51,192 nucleotides of DNA from Clostridia bacterium (GCA_900767815.1 CAAGAM010000039.1:1-51192); one strand, 5' to 3'. Shown: positions 31,186 through 39,414, numbered from the stretch's first letter. The notes: generated by a model from the letters alone, not told the origin. Numbers and translations are program-made.

Positions 31186-32598
31186 ATGAAAAAAACAAAA
31201 ATTGTATGTACGTTAGGTCCTTCGAGTTGTACGAAGGAGGTTATTTCCGCAATGTACGACGCGGGAATGAACGTCGCAAGGCTCAACTTTTCGCACGGAA
31301 CGCATGAGGAACATGCGGCGAAAATTAAAATCATCAAAGAACTCAGAGAAGAACGCGGAATTCCCCTTCCCATTCTTCTCGATACGAAAGGTCCCGAATT
31401 CAGAACGGGCAGATACGAAAACGGTAAAATAACCCTTAAAGAGGGCGACGAGTTCACGTTTACCACCGAGAATATTCTCGGCAACGAAAAGCGCGTTTCG
31501 GTAAATTATCCTTATCTTTGCGAGGTTCTTAAAAAAGGCGACAAAATCCTTTTAAACAACGGACTTATGGAATTCGAGGTTACGGAGGTAACCGATAATG
31601 ACGTAAAAACCCTCGTAAAAATCGGCGGCGAAACGCGCGACCATAAGAGCATGTTTTTCCCGAATAAGGATCTGAAGCTCGACTTTTTGTCCGAACAGGA
31701 TAAAAGCGACCTGCTTTTCGGGATAGAACAGGGCATAGATTTCATCGCTTTGTCTTTTGTTTCCGAAAAGAAAAATATAGACGACGTCCGCGAATTTTTA
31801 AAAGCCAACGGCGGAGAGGATATCGACCTTATCGCCAAAATAGAAAACACTTCGGGCGTTAAAAATCTCGAGAGCATAGTTAAAGCGTCGGACGGGGTTA
31901 TGGTTGCAAGGGGTGACCTCGGAGTGGAACTTCCTTACGAAACCATTCCCAACGTACAAAAGCGCATGATCGACGTTTGCAGAATTTTGGGTAAACGTTG
32001 CATAACGGCAACCGAAATGCTCGAATCGATGATTCATTCGCCGAGACCGACCCGTGCGGAAATTTCCGACGTCGCGAACGCCGTTTACGACGGAACGAGC
32101 GCGGTTATGCTTTCGGGCGAAACGGCGGCGGGCGAATATCCCGTCGAAGCGGTTAAGGCCATGGCGAAAATAGTCGAGCAGGCAGAACAACATTCCGAAT
32201 ATCTTCAGATTATTCCCGAAGATCAGTTCGTGATATCTTCGCCTGTTCAGGCGCTTTCGCATTCCGCATGCACGCTTGCGCACGATCTCGACGCAAAAGC
32301 CGTCGTCGTCTGCACGCACACGGGCTTAACGGCTCGCATGGTTTCGCGTTTCCGCCCCGCAATCCCCATTATCGGGCTTACCACAAGCGATAAAGCCTTC
32401 CGTAAACTCGCTCTTTCATGGGGCGTGGTTCCGATGATGATAGAACGTTTCGAATCCGTAGACGTACTTTTTTACTTTGCAAAGCAGGCGGCAAAAAAGA
32501 GCGGTTTTGTCAAAAAAGGCGAAAAGGTCGTTTTGACGGGCGGCACGCCGACGGGCAAAGGCGGCAACTCCAGCCTTATAAGCATAGACGTGCTTTAA
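31186..32598 (+). CDS. pyk: Pyruvate kinase
   Basis: Transfers phosphate from phosphoenolpyruvate to ADP at the end of glycolysis. At 470 residues it is the short form (no extra C-terminal PEP-utiliser domain seen in Bacillus). Motifs are KIVCTLGPSSCTKE and GMNVARLNFSHGTHEEH at the start, LDTKGPEFRTG, then IALSFVSEKKNIDDV, LIAKIENTSGVKNL, MVARGDLGVELPYE and ATEMLESMIHSPRPTRAEIS. A small stem (ACGGGGCAAT/ATTGCCCGT) precedes it, and the ATG follows ACGGAGTAAT. The transcript ends at the 32622 hairpin. Confidence 0.97.
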   Translation: MKKTKIVCTLGPSSCTKEVISAMYDAGMNVARLNFSHGTHEEHAAKIKIIKELREERGIPLPILLDTKGPEFRTGRYENGKITLKEGDEFTFTTENILGNEKRVSVNYPYLCEVLKKGDKILLNNGLMEFEVTEVTDNDVKTLVKIGGETRDHKSMFFPNKDLKLDFLSEQDKSDLLFGIEQGIDFIALSFVSEKKNIDDVREFLKANGGEDIDLIAKIENTSGVKNLESIVKASDGVMVARGDLGVELPYETIPNVQKRMIDVCRILGKRCITATEMLESMIHSPRPTRAEISDVANAVYDGTSAVMLSGETAAGEYPVEAVKAMAKIVEQAEQHSEYLQIIPEDQFVISSPVQALSHSACTLAHDLDAKAVVVCTHTGLTARMVSRFRPAIPIIGLTTSDKAFRKLALSWGVVPMMIERFESVDVLFYFAKQAAKKSGFVKKGEKVVLTGGTPTGKGGNSSLISIDVL

Positions 32599-32621
32599 CG
32601 CCTTGATTGAATAACAAAAAC

Positions 32622-32662
32622 CCTTGTATAAGTCGATTAACGCGACTTTTACAAGGGTTTTA
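32622..32662 (+). terminator. Terminator of pyk carrying the TATAAGTCGATTAA word
   Basis: CCCTTGTATAAGTC and GACTTTTACAAGGG pair with one mismatch around GATTAACGC and are followed by TTTTAAATTT. The inner half is the same as in the hairpin at 551. Confidence 0.75.
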
Positions 32663-32699
32663 AATTTAAAAATCAAAAACGGGCGGCAACCGTTTGCGG

Positions 32700-33725
32700 T
32701 TATCCGAGCATGTTTATGAGAAGGTCGGGGACGATCTTTTTTTCTTTATAAAGCCCGAGCCTCGAAGCGAAATTGGCTTCGATCGATTCCATTTTGGTTA
32801 CGGGGAGCTTGTAGTTGGAAAGGTCGATGGCTTTGTTCGATAAAATGTTGATGGCGGCTTCCGCGTTTCCGTAACCGTTGGTAACGCAAATGTTAGTGAG
32901 CTGTTTTCCCATCGCCGTTCCGAACGGAATTTTAAGGTTGGGAGCGGAGTAGCCTACGAGAGCGACGGTAGCGGACGGCGCGGCGATTTTGTAAGCGAGT
33001 TCGGTTGAAATTCCCGAACGCGATAAGTAAATAACCTTCCCAGCCATTCTTCCGCCCGTAAGCGCGCCCACTTCTTTATCTACTTTCTGGGTGGTTTTCA
33101 CCGTGTAATATATTCCCGATTTTTTAGCTAATAAAAGCTCGTTTTCGTCGTTGCCGATTAAAATCGGAACGCCCTGATAGTAAATTATCATCTGCGCTAT
33201 TATGGAGCCAAGCACGGACGAACCGAAAATCGCGACGTGTTCGCCTTTTTCTATCGACAAGCTGTCGATTGCGGAAATCGCGAGCATGATTCTGTCGATG
33301 TAAACGGCGTCGTCATCCTTAACCGTCGGCGGGAGGGAGTAAACGTCGTTGAAATCCAGCACGGCAAAGTCTTTTAAAAAACCGTCGGCATTTTTACCCG
33401 CAACTTTAAAATCGTAACATTTGTTTTCCTTGCCCGTCGTGCAATGGTAGCATTTACCGCACGCTTTCACGGGCGATAAGAAAACTCTTGTCCCTTTATC
33501 GAGATAAGGGGAGGGTTGCCCGAGTTCCGTGATCTGACCTACGGCGGCGCGTCCGGGGATAATCGGCAGTTTAACGGTTTTGTCTTCGCCCGCAAAAACG
33601 GCGACGTCTTCTTCCGTAATCAGCGTGCGCGTAATTTTAACTTTAACGCTGTCCACGCCGCTTAAACTTTCAAGTTTATTTATCTCGCCGATGTTGCCCG
33701 GTTCGATTATTTGCCAACCTCTCAT
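32700..33725 (-). CDS. Zinc-type medium-chain dehydrogenase-like protein with degenerate catalytic site
   Basis: The ATG at 33725 follows AGGTGAT with proper spacing; the GTG nine bases upstream would overlap that site. The 341 residues have the alcohol-dehydrogenase fold. The structural-zinc Cys cluster is intact (ACGKCYHCTTGKENKC), and the nucleotide-binding stretch is VAIFGSSVLGSIIAQ. The catalytic zinc ligands are not: the usual Cys-x-TD position reads LITEEDVAVF, and the GHE of PxxxGHE reads PIIPGRAAVG. It is therefore probably a non-oxidising relative (binding, regulation) or a different reaction type. It has a TTGCAA-17-TATAAT promoter of its own. Confidence 0.75.
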   Translation of the reverse strand: MRGWQIIEPGNIGEINKLESLSGVDSVKVKITRTLITEEDVAVFAGEDKTVKLPIIPGRAAVGQITELGQPSPYLDKGTRVFLSPVKACGKCYHCTTGKENKCYDFKVAGKNADGFLKDFAVLDFNDVYSLPPTVKDDDAVYIDRIMLAISAIDSLSIEKGEHVAIFGSSVLGSIIAQMIIYYQGVPILIGNDENELLLAKKSGIYYTVKTTQKVDKEVGALTGGRMAGKVIYLSRSGISTELAYKIAAPSATVALVGYSAPNLKIPFGTAMGKQLTNICVTNGYGNAEAAINILSNKAIDLSNYKLPVTKMESIEANFASRLGLYKEKKIVPDLLINMLG

Positions 33726-33780
33726 TGATATCACCTATGTAATTTACGATTTAAAAACGCCGTAAATTCCCTTTTACATC

Positions 33781-33809
33781 ATTATATAGTATACCGAATT
33801 ATTTTGCAA
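33781..33809 (-). promoter_or_regulatory. Promoter of the dehydrogenase-like gene
   Basis: On the minus strand TTGCAA, a 17-bp spacer and TATAAT. It lies back to back with the rpmE promoter. Confidence 0.75.
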
Positions 33810-33862
33810 GTAAAAAAGTACTAAATTATTTAATAAAATTTAGTCATATTTTGTTTAAACGT

Positions 33863-33891
33863 TTGACATCGCCGAAAAAATAGGCTATAAT
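33863..33891 (+). promoter_or_regulatory. Consensus promoter of rpmE
   Basis: TTGACA (33863-33868), a 17-bp spacer and TATAAT (33886-33891), both perfect. Confidence 0.88.
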
Positions 33892-33924
33892 GGTAAAGCA
33901 TTAAGAATTGAGAGGTGAATTGAT

Positions 33925-34128
33925 ATGAAAGCGGATATCCATCCTAATTATAAAATTGTCACCGTCCAGTGTGCTTGCGGAGAAACATTCCAAACGGGAA
34001 CGACCAAAAACGTAGACGTTATCAAGGTCGATATTTGCAGTAAATGCCATCCGTACTTCACCGGCAAGCAGAAACTTGTCGATACAGGCGGACGCGTTGA
34101 TAAATTCAAGAAAAGATTCGGTCTTTGA
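33925..34128 (+). CDS. rpmE: 50S ribosomal protein L31, zinc-binding type
   Basis: A 67-residue bL31 of the C+ form. Cys residues in VQCACGETF and ICSKCHPYFTGKQK supply a zinc site. The C+ form is normally replaced by a zinc-free paralogue under zinc limitation. It starts MKADIHPNYKIVTVQ, typical for the family, after GAGGTGAA. It is monocistronic between a consensus promoter and the 34164 terminator, and its neighbour downstream is the yqhQ-prmC fusion, the usual Clostridia order. Confidence 0.97.
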   Translation: MKADIHPNYKIVTVQCACGETFQTGTTKNVDVIKVDICSKCHPYFTGKQKLVDTGGRVDKFKKRFGL

Positions 34129-34163
34129 TTGTTTGCCTCAAAAAGGCAAAACAGCGAAATTTT

Positions 34164-34198
34164 GCCCTAAGGATATTTTCCCTAGGGCTGATTTTTTA
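34164..34198 (+). terminator. Terminator of rpmE
   Basis: GCCCTAAGG and CCCTAGGGC pair around an ATATTTT loop and are followed by TGATTTTTT. A second GGCAAAA/TTTTGCC hairpin precedes it. Confidence 0.7.
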
Positions 34199-34288
34199 TT
34201 TAAAAATATTTCGGGCTTTTGCGCCCGTATGATTTTATATTGCGACTTTATATAAGGTATCTTTATATATGATACCGGACGGACGAAA

Positions 34289-36076
34289 ATGAAAGATAAA
34301 AAAGTTAAAAAAACATCGATCGGCGGGCAGGCTGTTTTAGAGGGTGTTATGATGCGCGGAAGATGCGGCGTCGCAACCGCCGTGAGAGATTCCGACGGGA
34401 TTATACGCATAGAAGCGGAAAGAATCACCCCGCCCGAAAAGAAAAGCGTATTCGTAAGGCTTCCGATAATAAGAGGTATCGTAAACTTTTTTTCGTCGCT
34501 CGTAACGGGAACGAAAATTTTAATGCGTTCTGCCGAGGTTTACGGCGGAGACGACGACGAACCTTCAAAATTTGAAAAATGGCTTGCAAAAACCTTTAAA
34601 ATCGACGTGATGGACGTCGTTTTGTTTTTCGGCGTGGCGTTGGGGCTTGTTTTTTCAATCGCGCTTTTCTTTATTTTGCCCACGTTTTTGGGCGGACTTA
34701 TCGGAAAAGCCGCTCCGAACATGCCCCCGATAGTAAAAAACCTTATCGAGGGCGGAATAAGAATACTTATTTTCGTCGGCTACATACTGTTTACCTCTCT
34801 TCTTAAAGATATAAAAAGAACGTATATGTATCACGGTGCGGAGCATAAAACGATAACGTGCTATGAAAAAGGGCTTGATCTGACGGTCGAAAACGTTAAA
34901 AAGTGCAGAAGAGTGCATGACAGATGCGGAACGACGTTCATGTTTTTCGTCATGTTCGTAAGTATTCTCGTATATTCGGTTTTCGGCGCGATTTTCCCCG
35001 TTTTAAACGAAAACGTCGGGCTTAAAATGCTTTCCAGAATAGTGCTGTTGCCGCTTATAGCCGGGCTTTCTTACGAGCTTTTAAAACTTCTTGCCAAAAC
35101 CGACAGTCCGCTCGTTCTTCCGCTGAAAGCACCGGGGCTTCTTCTTCAGATGCTCACGACCAAAGAGCCTGACGAACAGATGATGGAAGTGGCGATTGCC
35201 GCGTTCGATAAAGTTCTGAAAATGGACGAAGATCCGAACGAACCCGTTTGCAAATTCGTCTGCCCCGAAAAAGTTTCGGTCGTTACCGAAAATCTTAAAA
35301 AGAAATTCCGCTCTTCTTCCGTAGACGAAACGGACGCGGAGTGGATTGTGTCTATAGTTACGGGTATTAAACGCAGCGAACTCGGCGGAGATTCAAGAGT
35401 TAAATCGTCGCATATAGACAAAATCGACGAGCTTGCCGCGGAACGGATAAAGGGCAAACCGTTAAGCTACGTTTTAGGCAACGCCGATTTTTACGGGTAC
35501 GAAATTAAGGTTGACGAAAGGGTTCTGATTCCCCGTCCCGAAACGGAAGAGCTTGTAAGCGAAGTTTTAAAGGTCGTTAAAAACACCGATAAAGTTCTCG
35601 ATCTCTGCACGGGAAGCGGCGCAATCGCTCTCGTCATAAACAAAAAGAGCGGCGCGTCCGTTACGGCAACGGATATCTCAGAGGCTGCCTTGGAGGTTGC
35701 GAAAGAGAATTTCAAACAATTCGATGCCGCCGTGGAAACGCGTTTAATCGACTTATACGGGGACTTATCCGAAAAATTTGATATAATTGTTTCAAATCCG
35801 CCGTATATTAAAACGGAAGAAATCGATACTTTGGATAAAGAAGTTAAAGATTACGAGCCTCGCATCGCCTTAGACGGCGGAGAGGACGGGCTTGACTTTT
35901 ACAGACGAATTTGCGAAGGCGCAAAGCAGCGCCTTAACGAACACGGAAAACTTTTCCTCGAGGCGGGCTACGGCGAAGCCGAAGAGATAAAGAAGATGCT
36001 CGAAAACGATTTCAACGTCGAAATAATCAAAGATATTTCGGGAATCGACAGAATTATAAAGGCGGAACTTAAATGA
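34289..36076 (+). CDS. prmC: Fusion of YqhQ-like membrane protein (DUF1385) and release-factor methyltransferase PrmC
   Basis: One uninterrupted 595-residue frame. Residues 1-~310 are a DUF1385/YqhQ protein: GGQAVLEGVMMRGRCGVATA, four membrane segments and YMYHGAEHKTITCYE. Residues of about 330-595 are PrmC/HemK: PLSYVLGNADFYGYEIKVDE, RVLIPRPETEELV, the SAM motif VLDLCTGSGAIALV (about 437) and the catalytic NPPY in DIIVSNPPYIKTEE (about 500). PrmC methylates the Gln of the GGQ motif in release factors; its substrate prfA begins inside this gene's stop (ATGA overlap). In related genomes yqhQ and prmC are adjacent separate genes, so the fusion presumably arose by loss of the stop. A word copy lies at 35744-35757. 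Confidence 0.93.
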   Translation: MKDKKVKKTSIGGQAVLEGVMMRGRCGVATAVRDSDGIIRIEAERITPPEKKSVFVRLPIIRGIVNFFSSLVTGTKILMRSAEVYGGDDDEPSKFEKWLAKTFKIDVMDVVLFFGVALGLVFSIALFFILPTFLGGLIGKAAPNMPPIVKNLIEGGIRILIFVGYILFTSLLKDIKRTYMYHGAEHKTITCYEKGLDLTVENVKKCRRVHDRCGTTFMFFVMFVSILVYSVFGAIFPVLNENVGLKMLSRIVLLPLIAGLSYELLKLLAKTDSPLVLPLKAPGLLLQMLTTKEPDEQMMEVAIAAFDKVLKMDEDPNEPVCKFVCPEKVSVVTENLKKKFRSSSVDETDAEWIVSIVTGIKRSELGGDSRVKSSHIDKIDELAAERIKGKPLSYVLGNADFYGYEIKVDERVLIPRPETEELVSEVLKVVKNTDKVLDLCTGSGAIALVINKKSGASVTATDISEAALEVAKENFKQFDAAVETRLIDLYGDLSEKFDIIVSNPPYIKTEEIDTLDKEVKDYEPRIALDGGEDGLDFYRRICEGAKQRLNEHGKLFLEAGYGEAEEIKKMLENDFNVEIIKDISGIDRIIKAELK

Positions 36077-37143
36077 ACCGGAAACTTGACGATATTTATT
36101 TAAGATATGAAAAGCTCGGCGAGCTTTTAGCCGATCAAAGCGTGCTTGCGGATATGGCGACGTGGAAAAAGTACGCAAAAGAAAGATCGGATATAGAGGA
36201 AACCGCGCTCAAATACGGCGAGTATAAAAAGGTCGAGGAAGAGATGAGGGACGTCGAAAACACATTGAAAGACGAAACCGACAGAGATATGAAAGCTCTT
36301 CTCGAAGAAGAATATTACGACTGTAAAAATAAGCTCGGAAAAATTTCCGAGGAGCTTAAAATTCTTCTGCTGCCGAAAGACCCGAACGACGATAAAAACG
36401 TAATTATGGAAATCCGAAGCGGAGCGGGCGGCGAAGAAGCCGCGCTTTTCGCGGGCGATTTATATCGCATGTATCTGCGTTACGCCGATAAAAACAGATG
36501 GAAAGCCGAGGAAATCGATATAAACGAAACCGAACTCGGCGGAATAAAAGAGGTTGTTTTTTCGATAAGCGGCAAAGGCGCGTACAGCAAGCTGAAATAC
36601 GAAAGCGGCGTACACAGAGTTCAGCGTGTTCCCGAAACGGAATCGCAAGGCAGAATTCAGACGTCAACCGTTACCGTAGCCGTGCTTCCCGAAGCGGTCG
36701 ACGTTGAAATAAACATCGACGAAAAGGATCTGAAGATAGATACTTATCGTTCGAGCGGCGCGGGCGGACAACACGTCAACAAAACCGAATCGTGCATAAG
36801 AATGACGCATTTGCCCACGGGTATCGTCGTAACTTGTCAGGACGAAAGGTCGCAGCTCAAAAACAGAGAAAAGGCGATGAAAGTCATGAAAAGCAGATTG
36901 TACGATTATTACAATTCGCAGTACCAAAGCGAATACGCCGAAAACAGAAAAAATCAGATCGGAACGGGCGACAGGTCGGAAAGGATAAGGACTTATAATT
37001 TCCCGCAGGGTAGAATTACCGATCACAGAATAGGTTTTACGGCTTACAATCTCGACGAGTTCATGCTCGGCGATATAGACGCTATGGTCGAAGCCTTAAC
37101 TCTTGCGGACAGAGAAGCGCGTCTTGCCGGCGAAGAAGAGTAA
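36073..37143 (+). CDS. prfA: Peptide chain release factor 1
   Basis: Recognises UAA and UAG stop codons and releases the finished peptide. The 356 residues are full length. The codon-reading PxT motif appears as PET in RVPETESQGRIQTS (about 186), and the peptidyl-transferase GGQ is in SSGAGGQHVNKTES (about 229). The start overlaps the stop of the prmC fusion by four bases, so writer and substrate are translationally coupled. Its own stop is UAA, followed by three further in-frame UAA codons at 21-base spacing. Confidence 0.97.
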   Translation: MNRKLDDIYLRYEKLGELLADQSVLADMATWKKYAKERSDIEETALKYGEYKKVEEEMRDVENTLKDETDRDMKALLEEEYYDCKNKLGKISEELKILLLPKDPNDDKNVIMEIRSGAGGEEAALFAGDLYRMYLRYADKNRWKAEEIDINETELGGIKEVVFSISGKGAYSKLKYESGVHRVQRVPETESQGRIQTSTVTVAVLPEAVDVEINIDEKDLKIDTYRSSGAGGQHVNKTESCIRMTHLPTGIVVTCQDERSQLKNREKAMKVMKSRLYDYYNSQYQSEYAENRKNQIGTGDRSERIRTYNFPQGRITDHRIGFTAYNLDEFMLGDIDAMVEALTLADREARLAGEEE

Positions 37144-37230
37144 TCGAACGGCAAGGAAGAGTAATCGAACGGCGAAGAAGAGTAATCAAAAGGCAAAGAA
37201 GAGTAATCGAACGGCAAAGAACAGTCGGAC
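37135..37230 (+). repeat. 21-bp tandem repeat across the prfA stop codon
   Basis: The unit GAAGAGTAATCGAACGGCAA recurs with a 21-base period. TAA stands at 37141, 37162, 37183 and 37204, all in the prfA frame, and each is preceded by GAG and followed by TC. The frame then stays open for 17 codons until TAA at 37258. Confidence 0.9.
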
Positions 37231-37295
37231 GGCGAAGAATTATCGGGCGATGAGGAATAAACCGAAAACGTTGCGATAACACTCATATTAAAAAG

Positions 37296-37324
37296 TAGAC
37301 AAACGAAAGAAAAAGTGATATAAT
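37296..37324 (+). promoter_or_regulatory. Promoter of rnpB
   Basis: TAGACA (37296-37301), a 17-bp spacer and TATAAT (37319-37324). The predicted start point coincides with the RNA's 5' helix. Confidence 0.8.
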
Positions 37325-37331
37325 AAATAAT

Positions 37332-37674
37332 TGTCGAGACGGTTGTACGGTTGCGGCAGAGAAATCTGACGAGGAAAGTCCGAGCTCCACACGGCAGGAT
37401 GCCGCCTAACGGACGGTGAAGGTGACTTTAAGGAAAGTGCAACAGAAAATTACCGCAAAGCATACGCTTTGTAAGGATGAAAAGGCGAGGTAAGAGCTCA
37501 CCGGCGCGGTGGAGACATCGCGCGTTGTGTAAACCCCATCCGGAGCAAGATAGGGGCGGCCCGTAAGATAGCCGGTCGGGGCTGCCCGTGAAACGTCGCT
37601 TGAGCTTGTCGGCAACGGCAAGAGTAGATAGATAACCGTATTAAATGACAGAACTCGGCTTACAGACCGTCTCG
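37332..37674 (+). ncRNA. rnpB: RNase P RNA, bacterial type A
   Basis: Catalytic RNA that trims tRNA 5' ends. CGAGACGGT (37335-37343) pairs with ACCGTCTCG (37666-37674) to form P1. Universal core words are in order: GAGGAAAGTCCGAGCTCC, ACAGAAAATTACCGC, GATGAAAAGGCGAGGTAAGA, GTGTAAACCCCATCCGGAGC, GCTTGAGC, AGAGTAGATAGATAACCG and ACAGAACTCGGCTTACAG. The P12-P14 region and GGTAAGAGCTCACCG are of type A form, unlike the type B RNA of Bacillus; many Clostridia have type A. Confidence 0.96.
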
Positions 37675-37687
37675 ATTTTTTAAAAAT

Positions 37688-37730
37688 TTCCGCAAAGATG
37701 ACCGATAAAAGCTCATCTTTGCGGTTTTTT
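37688..37730 (+). terminator. Terminator of rnpB
   Basis: CCGCAAAGATGA and TCATCTTTGCGG form a perfect 12-bp stem followed by TTTTTT. Confidence 0.88.
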
Positions 37731-37752
37731 ATCGTAAACAAAGGGCAGGCAC

Positions 37753-37781
37753 TTTACAAACAGAGAGAAATATTATATAAT
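37753..37781 (+). promoter_or_regulatory. Promoter of maf, very close to its start codon
   Basis: TTTACA (37753-37758), a 17-bp spacer and TATAAT (37776-37781). The ATG is at 37790, so the transcript would have almost no leader. Confidence 0.75.
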
Positions 37782-37789
37782 ATGTTTAT

Positions 37790-38359
37790 ATGAATAAGTT
37801 GATTCTTGCAAGCGGATCTCCGCGAAGAAAAGAAATTTTAGCCCGCGAAGGGTATTCGTTCGATATAATAAAAAGCGAAAAGGAAGATCCTTTCGATAAA
37901 TTTTGCCCGCCCGAAAAGTTTCCCGTCAGGTGTGCGTTCAGTAAAGCTATGGACGTGTATTCCCGCGCGGATAAGACGTGCGTGGTGCTGGGAGCCGACA
38001 CGGTCGTGTCGATCGACGGTGTTCTTTTAGGAAAACCGAAGGACAGAGAAGATGCCGAAAAAATGCTCAGAACTTTGTCGGGAAGAGAACATACCGTAAC
38101 AACGGGATATGCGATTTTCACCGAAGGGTTTTCCGAAACGGGAAGCGTAACCACAAAAGTTTTATTTGAAAATTTGTCCGACGAAACGATAAACGCATAT
38201 TTGGACAGCGGATTGTGGCAAGGCAAAGCGGGAGCTTACGGAATACAGGACGGATTTCCTTTGGTAAAATCCTACGAAGGCGATTACGACAACGTTGTCG
38301 GGCTTCCGATAGCGGAAATAGGTCGAACTCTTTCGTTGCTTTTAAAACAAGGGAGGTAA
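37790..38359 (+). CDS. maf: Maf-family nucleotide pyrophosphatase
   Basis: Hydrolyses dTTP/UTP or modified nucleotides to monophosphates (house-cleaning). The 189-residue protein opens with the family signature LILASGSPRRKEILAREG and contains FSKAMDVYSR, CVVLGADTVVSIDGVLLGKP, LSGREHTVTTGYAIF and GKAGAYGIQDGFPL. There is no Shine-Dalgarno sequence, because the -10 box ends 8 bases before the ATG; leaderless translation is likely. The next gene is MreB-like, echoing the maf-(radC)-mreB neighbourhood of other bacteria. A downstream GTG start lies 5 bp past this stop. Confidence 0.95.
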   Translation: MNKLILASGSPRRKEILAREGYSFDIIKSEKEDPFDKFCPPEKFPVRCAFSKAMDVYSRADKTCVVLGADTVVSIDGVLLGKPKDREDAEKMLRTLSGREHTVTTGYAIFTEGFSETGSVTTKVLFENLSDETINAYLDSGLWQGKAGAYGIQDGFPLVKSYEGDYDNVVGLPIAEIGRTLSLLLKQGR

Positions 38360-38364
38360 GAAAA

Positions 38365-39372
38365 GTGAGAGGAAACGTTATAGCGATCGATATAGGTTCC
38401 GTCAACACGGCGATATATCAGCTCGGCGCGGGCGTCGTTCTGTTCGAACCGAGCGTTGTTCTAATCGATAAAGATCAAAAAATGAAAGTCAAAGCCGTCG
38501 GAAGCGACGCAAAACGCCTTATCGGCAAAACCGCAGGCAAAAGCGCGGTGTGTTTCCCGATAACCGAAGGGCTTGTGTCGGACGAGAAAACAGCTTCGAT
38601 GATGATCGAGAGTTTTCTGAACAAAATAACGCTCAAAAAGCTCAGTTTTCGCCCGCAGGTTCTTTTATCCGTTCCGTGCGGACTCGATAACGACGAAATA
38701 AAAAAATATCTCAAAGTCCTTGCGAACGCGGGGGTGTATTCGGTCGATCTGGTCGAGTCTCCCATTTTAACCGCGCTGGGCTTAGGCGTTTCGATAAGCG
38801 AATCGACGCCGTGTTTTATCATCGATATAGGCGGCGGCTCGACGAACATCGCTGCGGTGTCGCTGGACGGAGTTATCGCGGGCGTCAACGTAAACATGGG
38901 CGGCAGAAATATCGACGCGATGATAATGAAACATATCGAGGAATATTTCAATCTGAAAATAGGAACTTTAACCGCCGAATCGGTGAAAATCAGAATAGGC
39001 AGTTTGTTTGAAAACGACGGAACAAGGCTCGTCGTCAGCGGAAGAGATTTAACGAGCGGTAAGCCGAGGTCGATTTCCGTTTGTTCGCAGGACGTAATCT
39101 TCCCGATAAAAGCATTTTACGATAAACTTTTCGAAGTCGTCGATATAGTTTTAGGCAAGCTTCCCGCGGAAGTGTCTGCGGAAGTGAGACGAAGCGGCGT
39201 TTATTTTTCGGGCGGTTCGAGCAAAATCCCCGGGCTTGACGTCTATTTCAAAGAGAAAATGGCGATAAAGGCAAATATCGGGGACGACCCGGAAATCGCA
39301 ACTGTTTTAGGTGGCGGAATGATTGCGGGAAATAAATCGCTTTTGAAAAAAATTAAAATCATTAAAAAGTAA
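38365..39372 (+). CDS. MreB-like bacterial actin homologue
   Basis: The GTG at 38365 is chosen because GGGAGG lies 9 bases upstream; the frame extends back into maf without another good site. The 335 residues have actin-family phosphate motifs: VIAIDIGSVNTAIYQLG (phosphate 1, changed from MreB's GIDLGTANT), IIDIGGGSTNIAAVSLDGV (phosphate 2) and SGGSSKIPGLDVYF (adenosine). MreB guides lateral cell-wall synthesis under the membrane. The sequence is divergent, and mreC, mreD and radC are missing from the neighbourhood. A shape, sporulation or polarity paralogue is equally possible. Confidence 0.82.
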   Translation: MRGNVIAIDIGSVNTAIYQLGAGVVLFEPSVVLIDKDQKMKVKAVGSDAKRLIGKTAGKSAVCFPITEGLVSDEKTASMMIESFLNKITLKKLSFRPQVLLSVPCGLDNDEIKKYLKVLANAGVYSVDLVESPILTALGLGVSISESTPCFIIDIGGGSTNIAAVSLDGVIAGVNVNMGGRNIDAMIMKHIEEYFNLKIGTLTAESVKIRIGSLFENDGTRLVVSGRDLTSGKPRSISVCSQDVIFPIKAFYDKLFEVVDIVLGKLPAEVSAEVRRSGVYFSGGSSKIPGLDVYFKEKMAIKANIGDDPEIATVLGGGMIAGNKSLLKKIKIIKK

Positions 39373-39414
39373 AATTGCGCGATAATCGACTTATAGACGG
39401 GTTTTTGAATTGTT

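Noticed and set aside
37044..37286. Minus-strand 80-aa frame with repeated PFDYSS
   Set aside because: A by-product of the 21-bp repeat after prfA; no ribosome binding site and antisense to prfA.
38215..38364. Long upstream start for the MreB-like protein
   Set aside because: It would lie within maf and gives an Arg-rich extension; the GTG at 38365 has GGGAGG before it.
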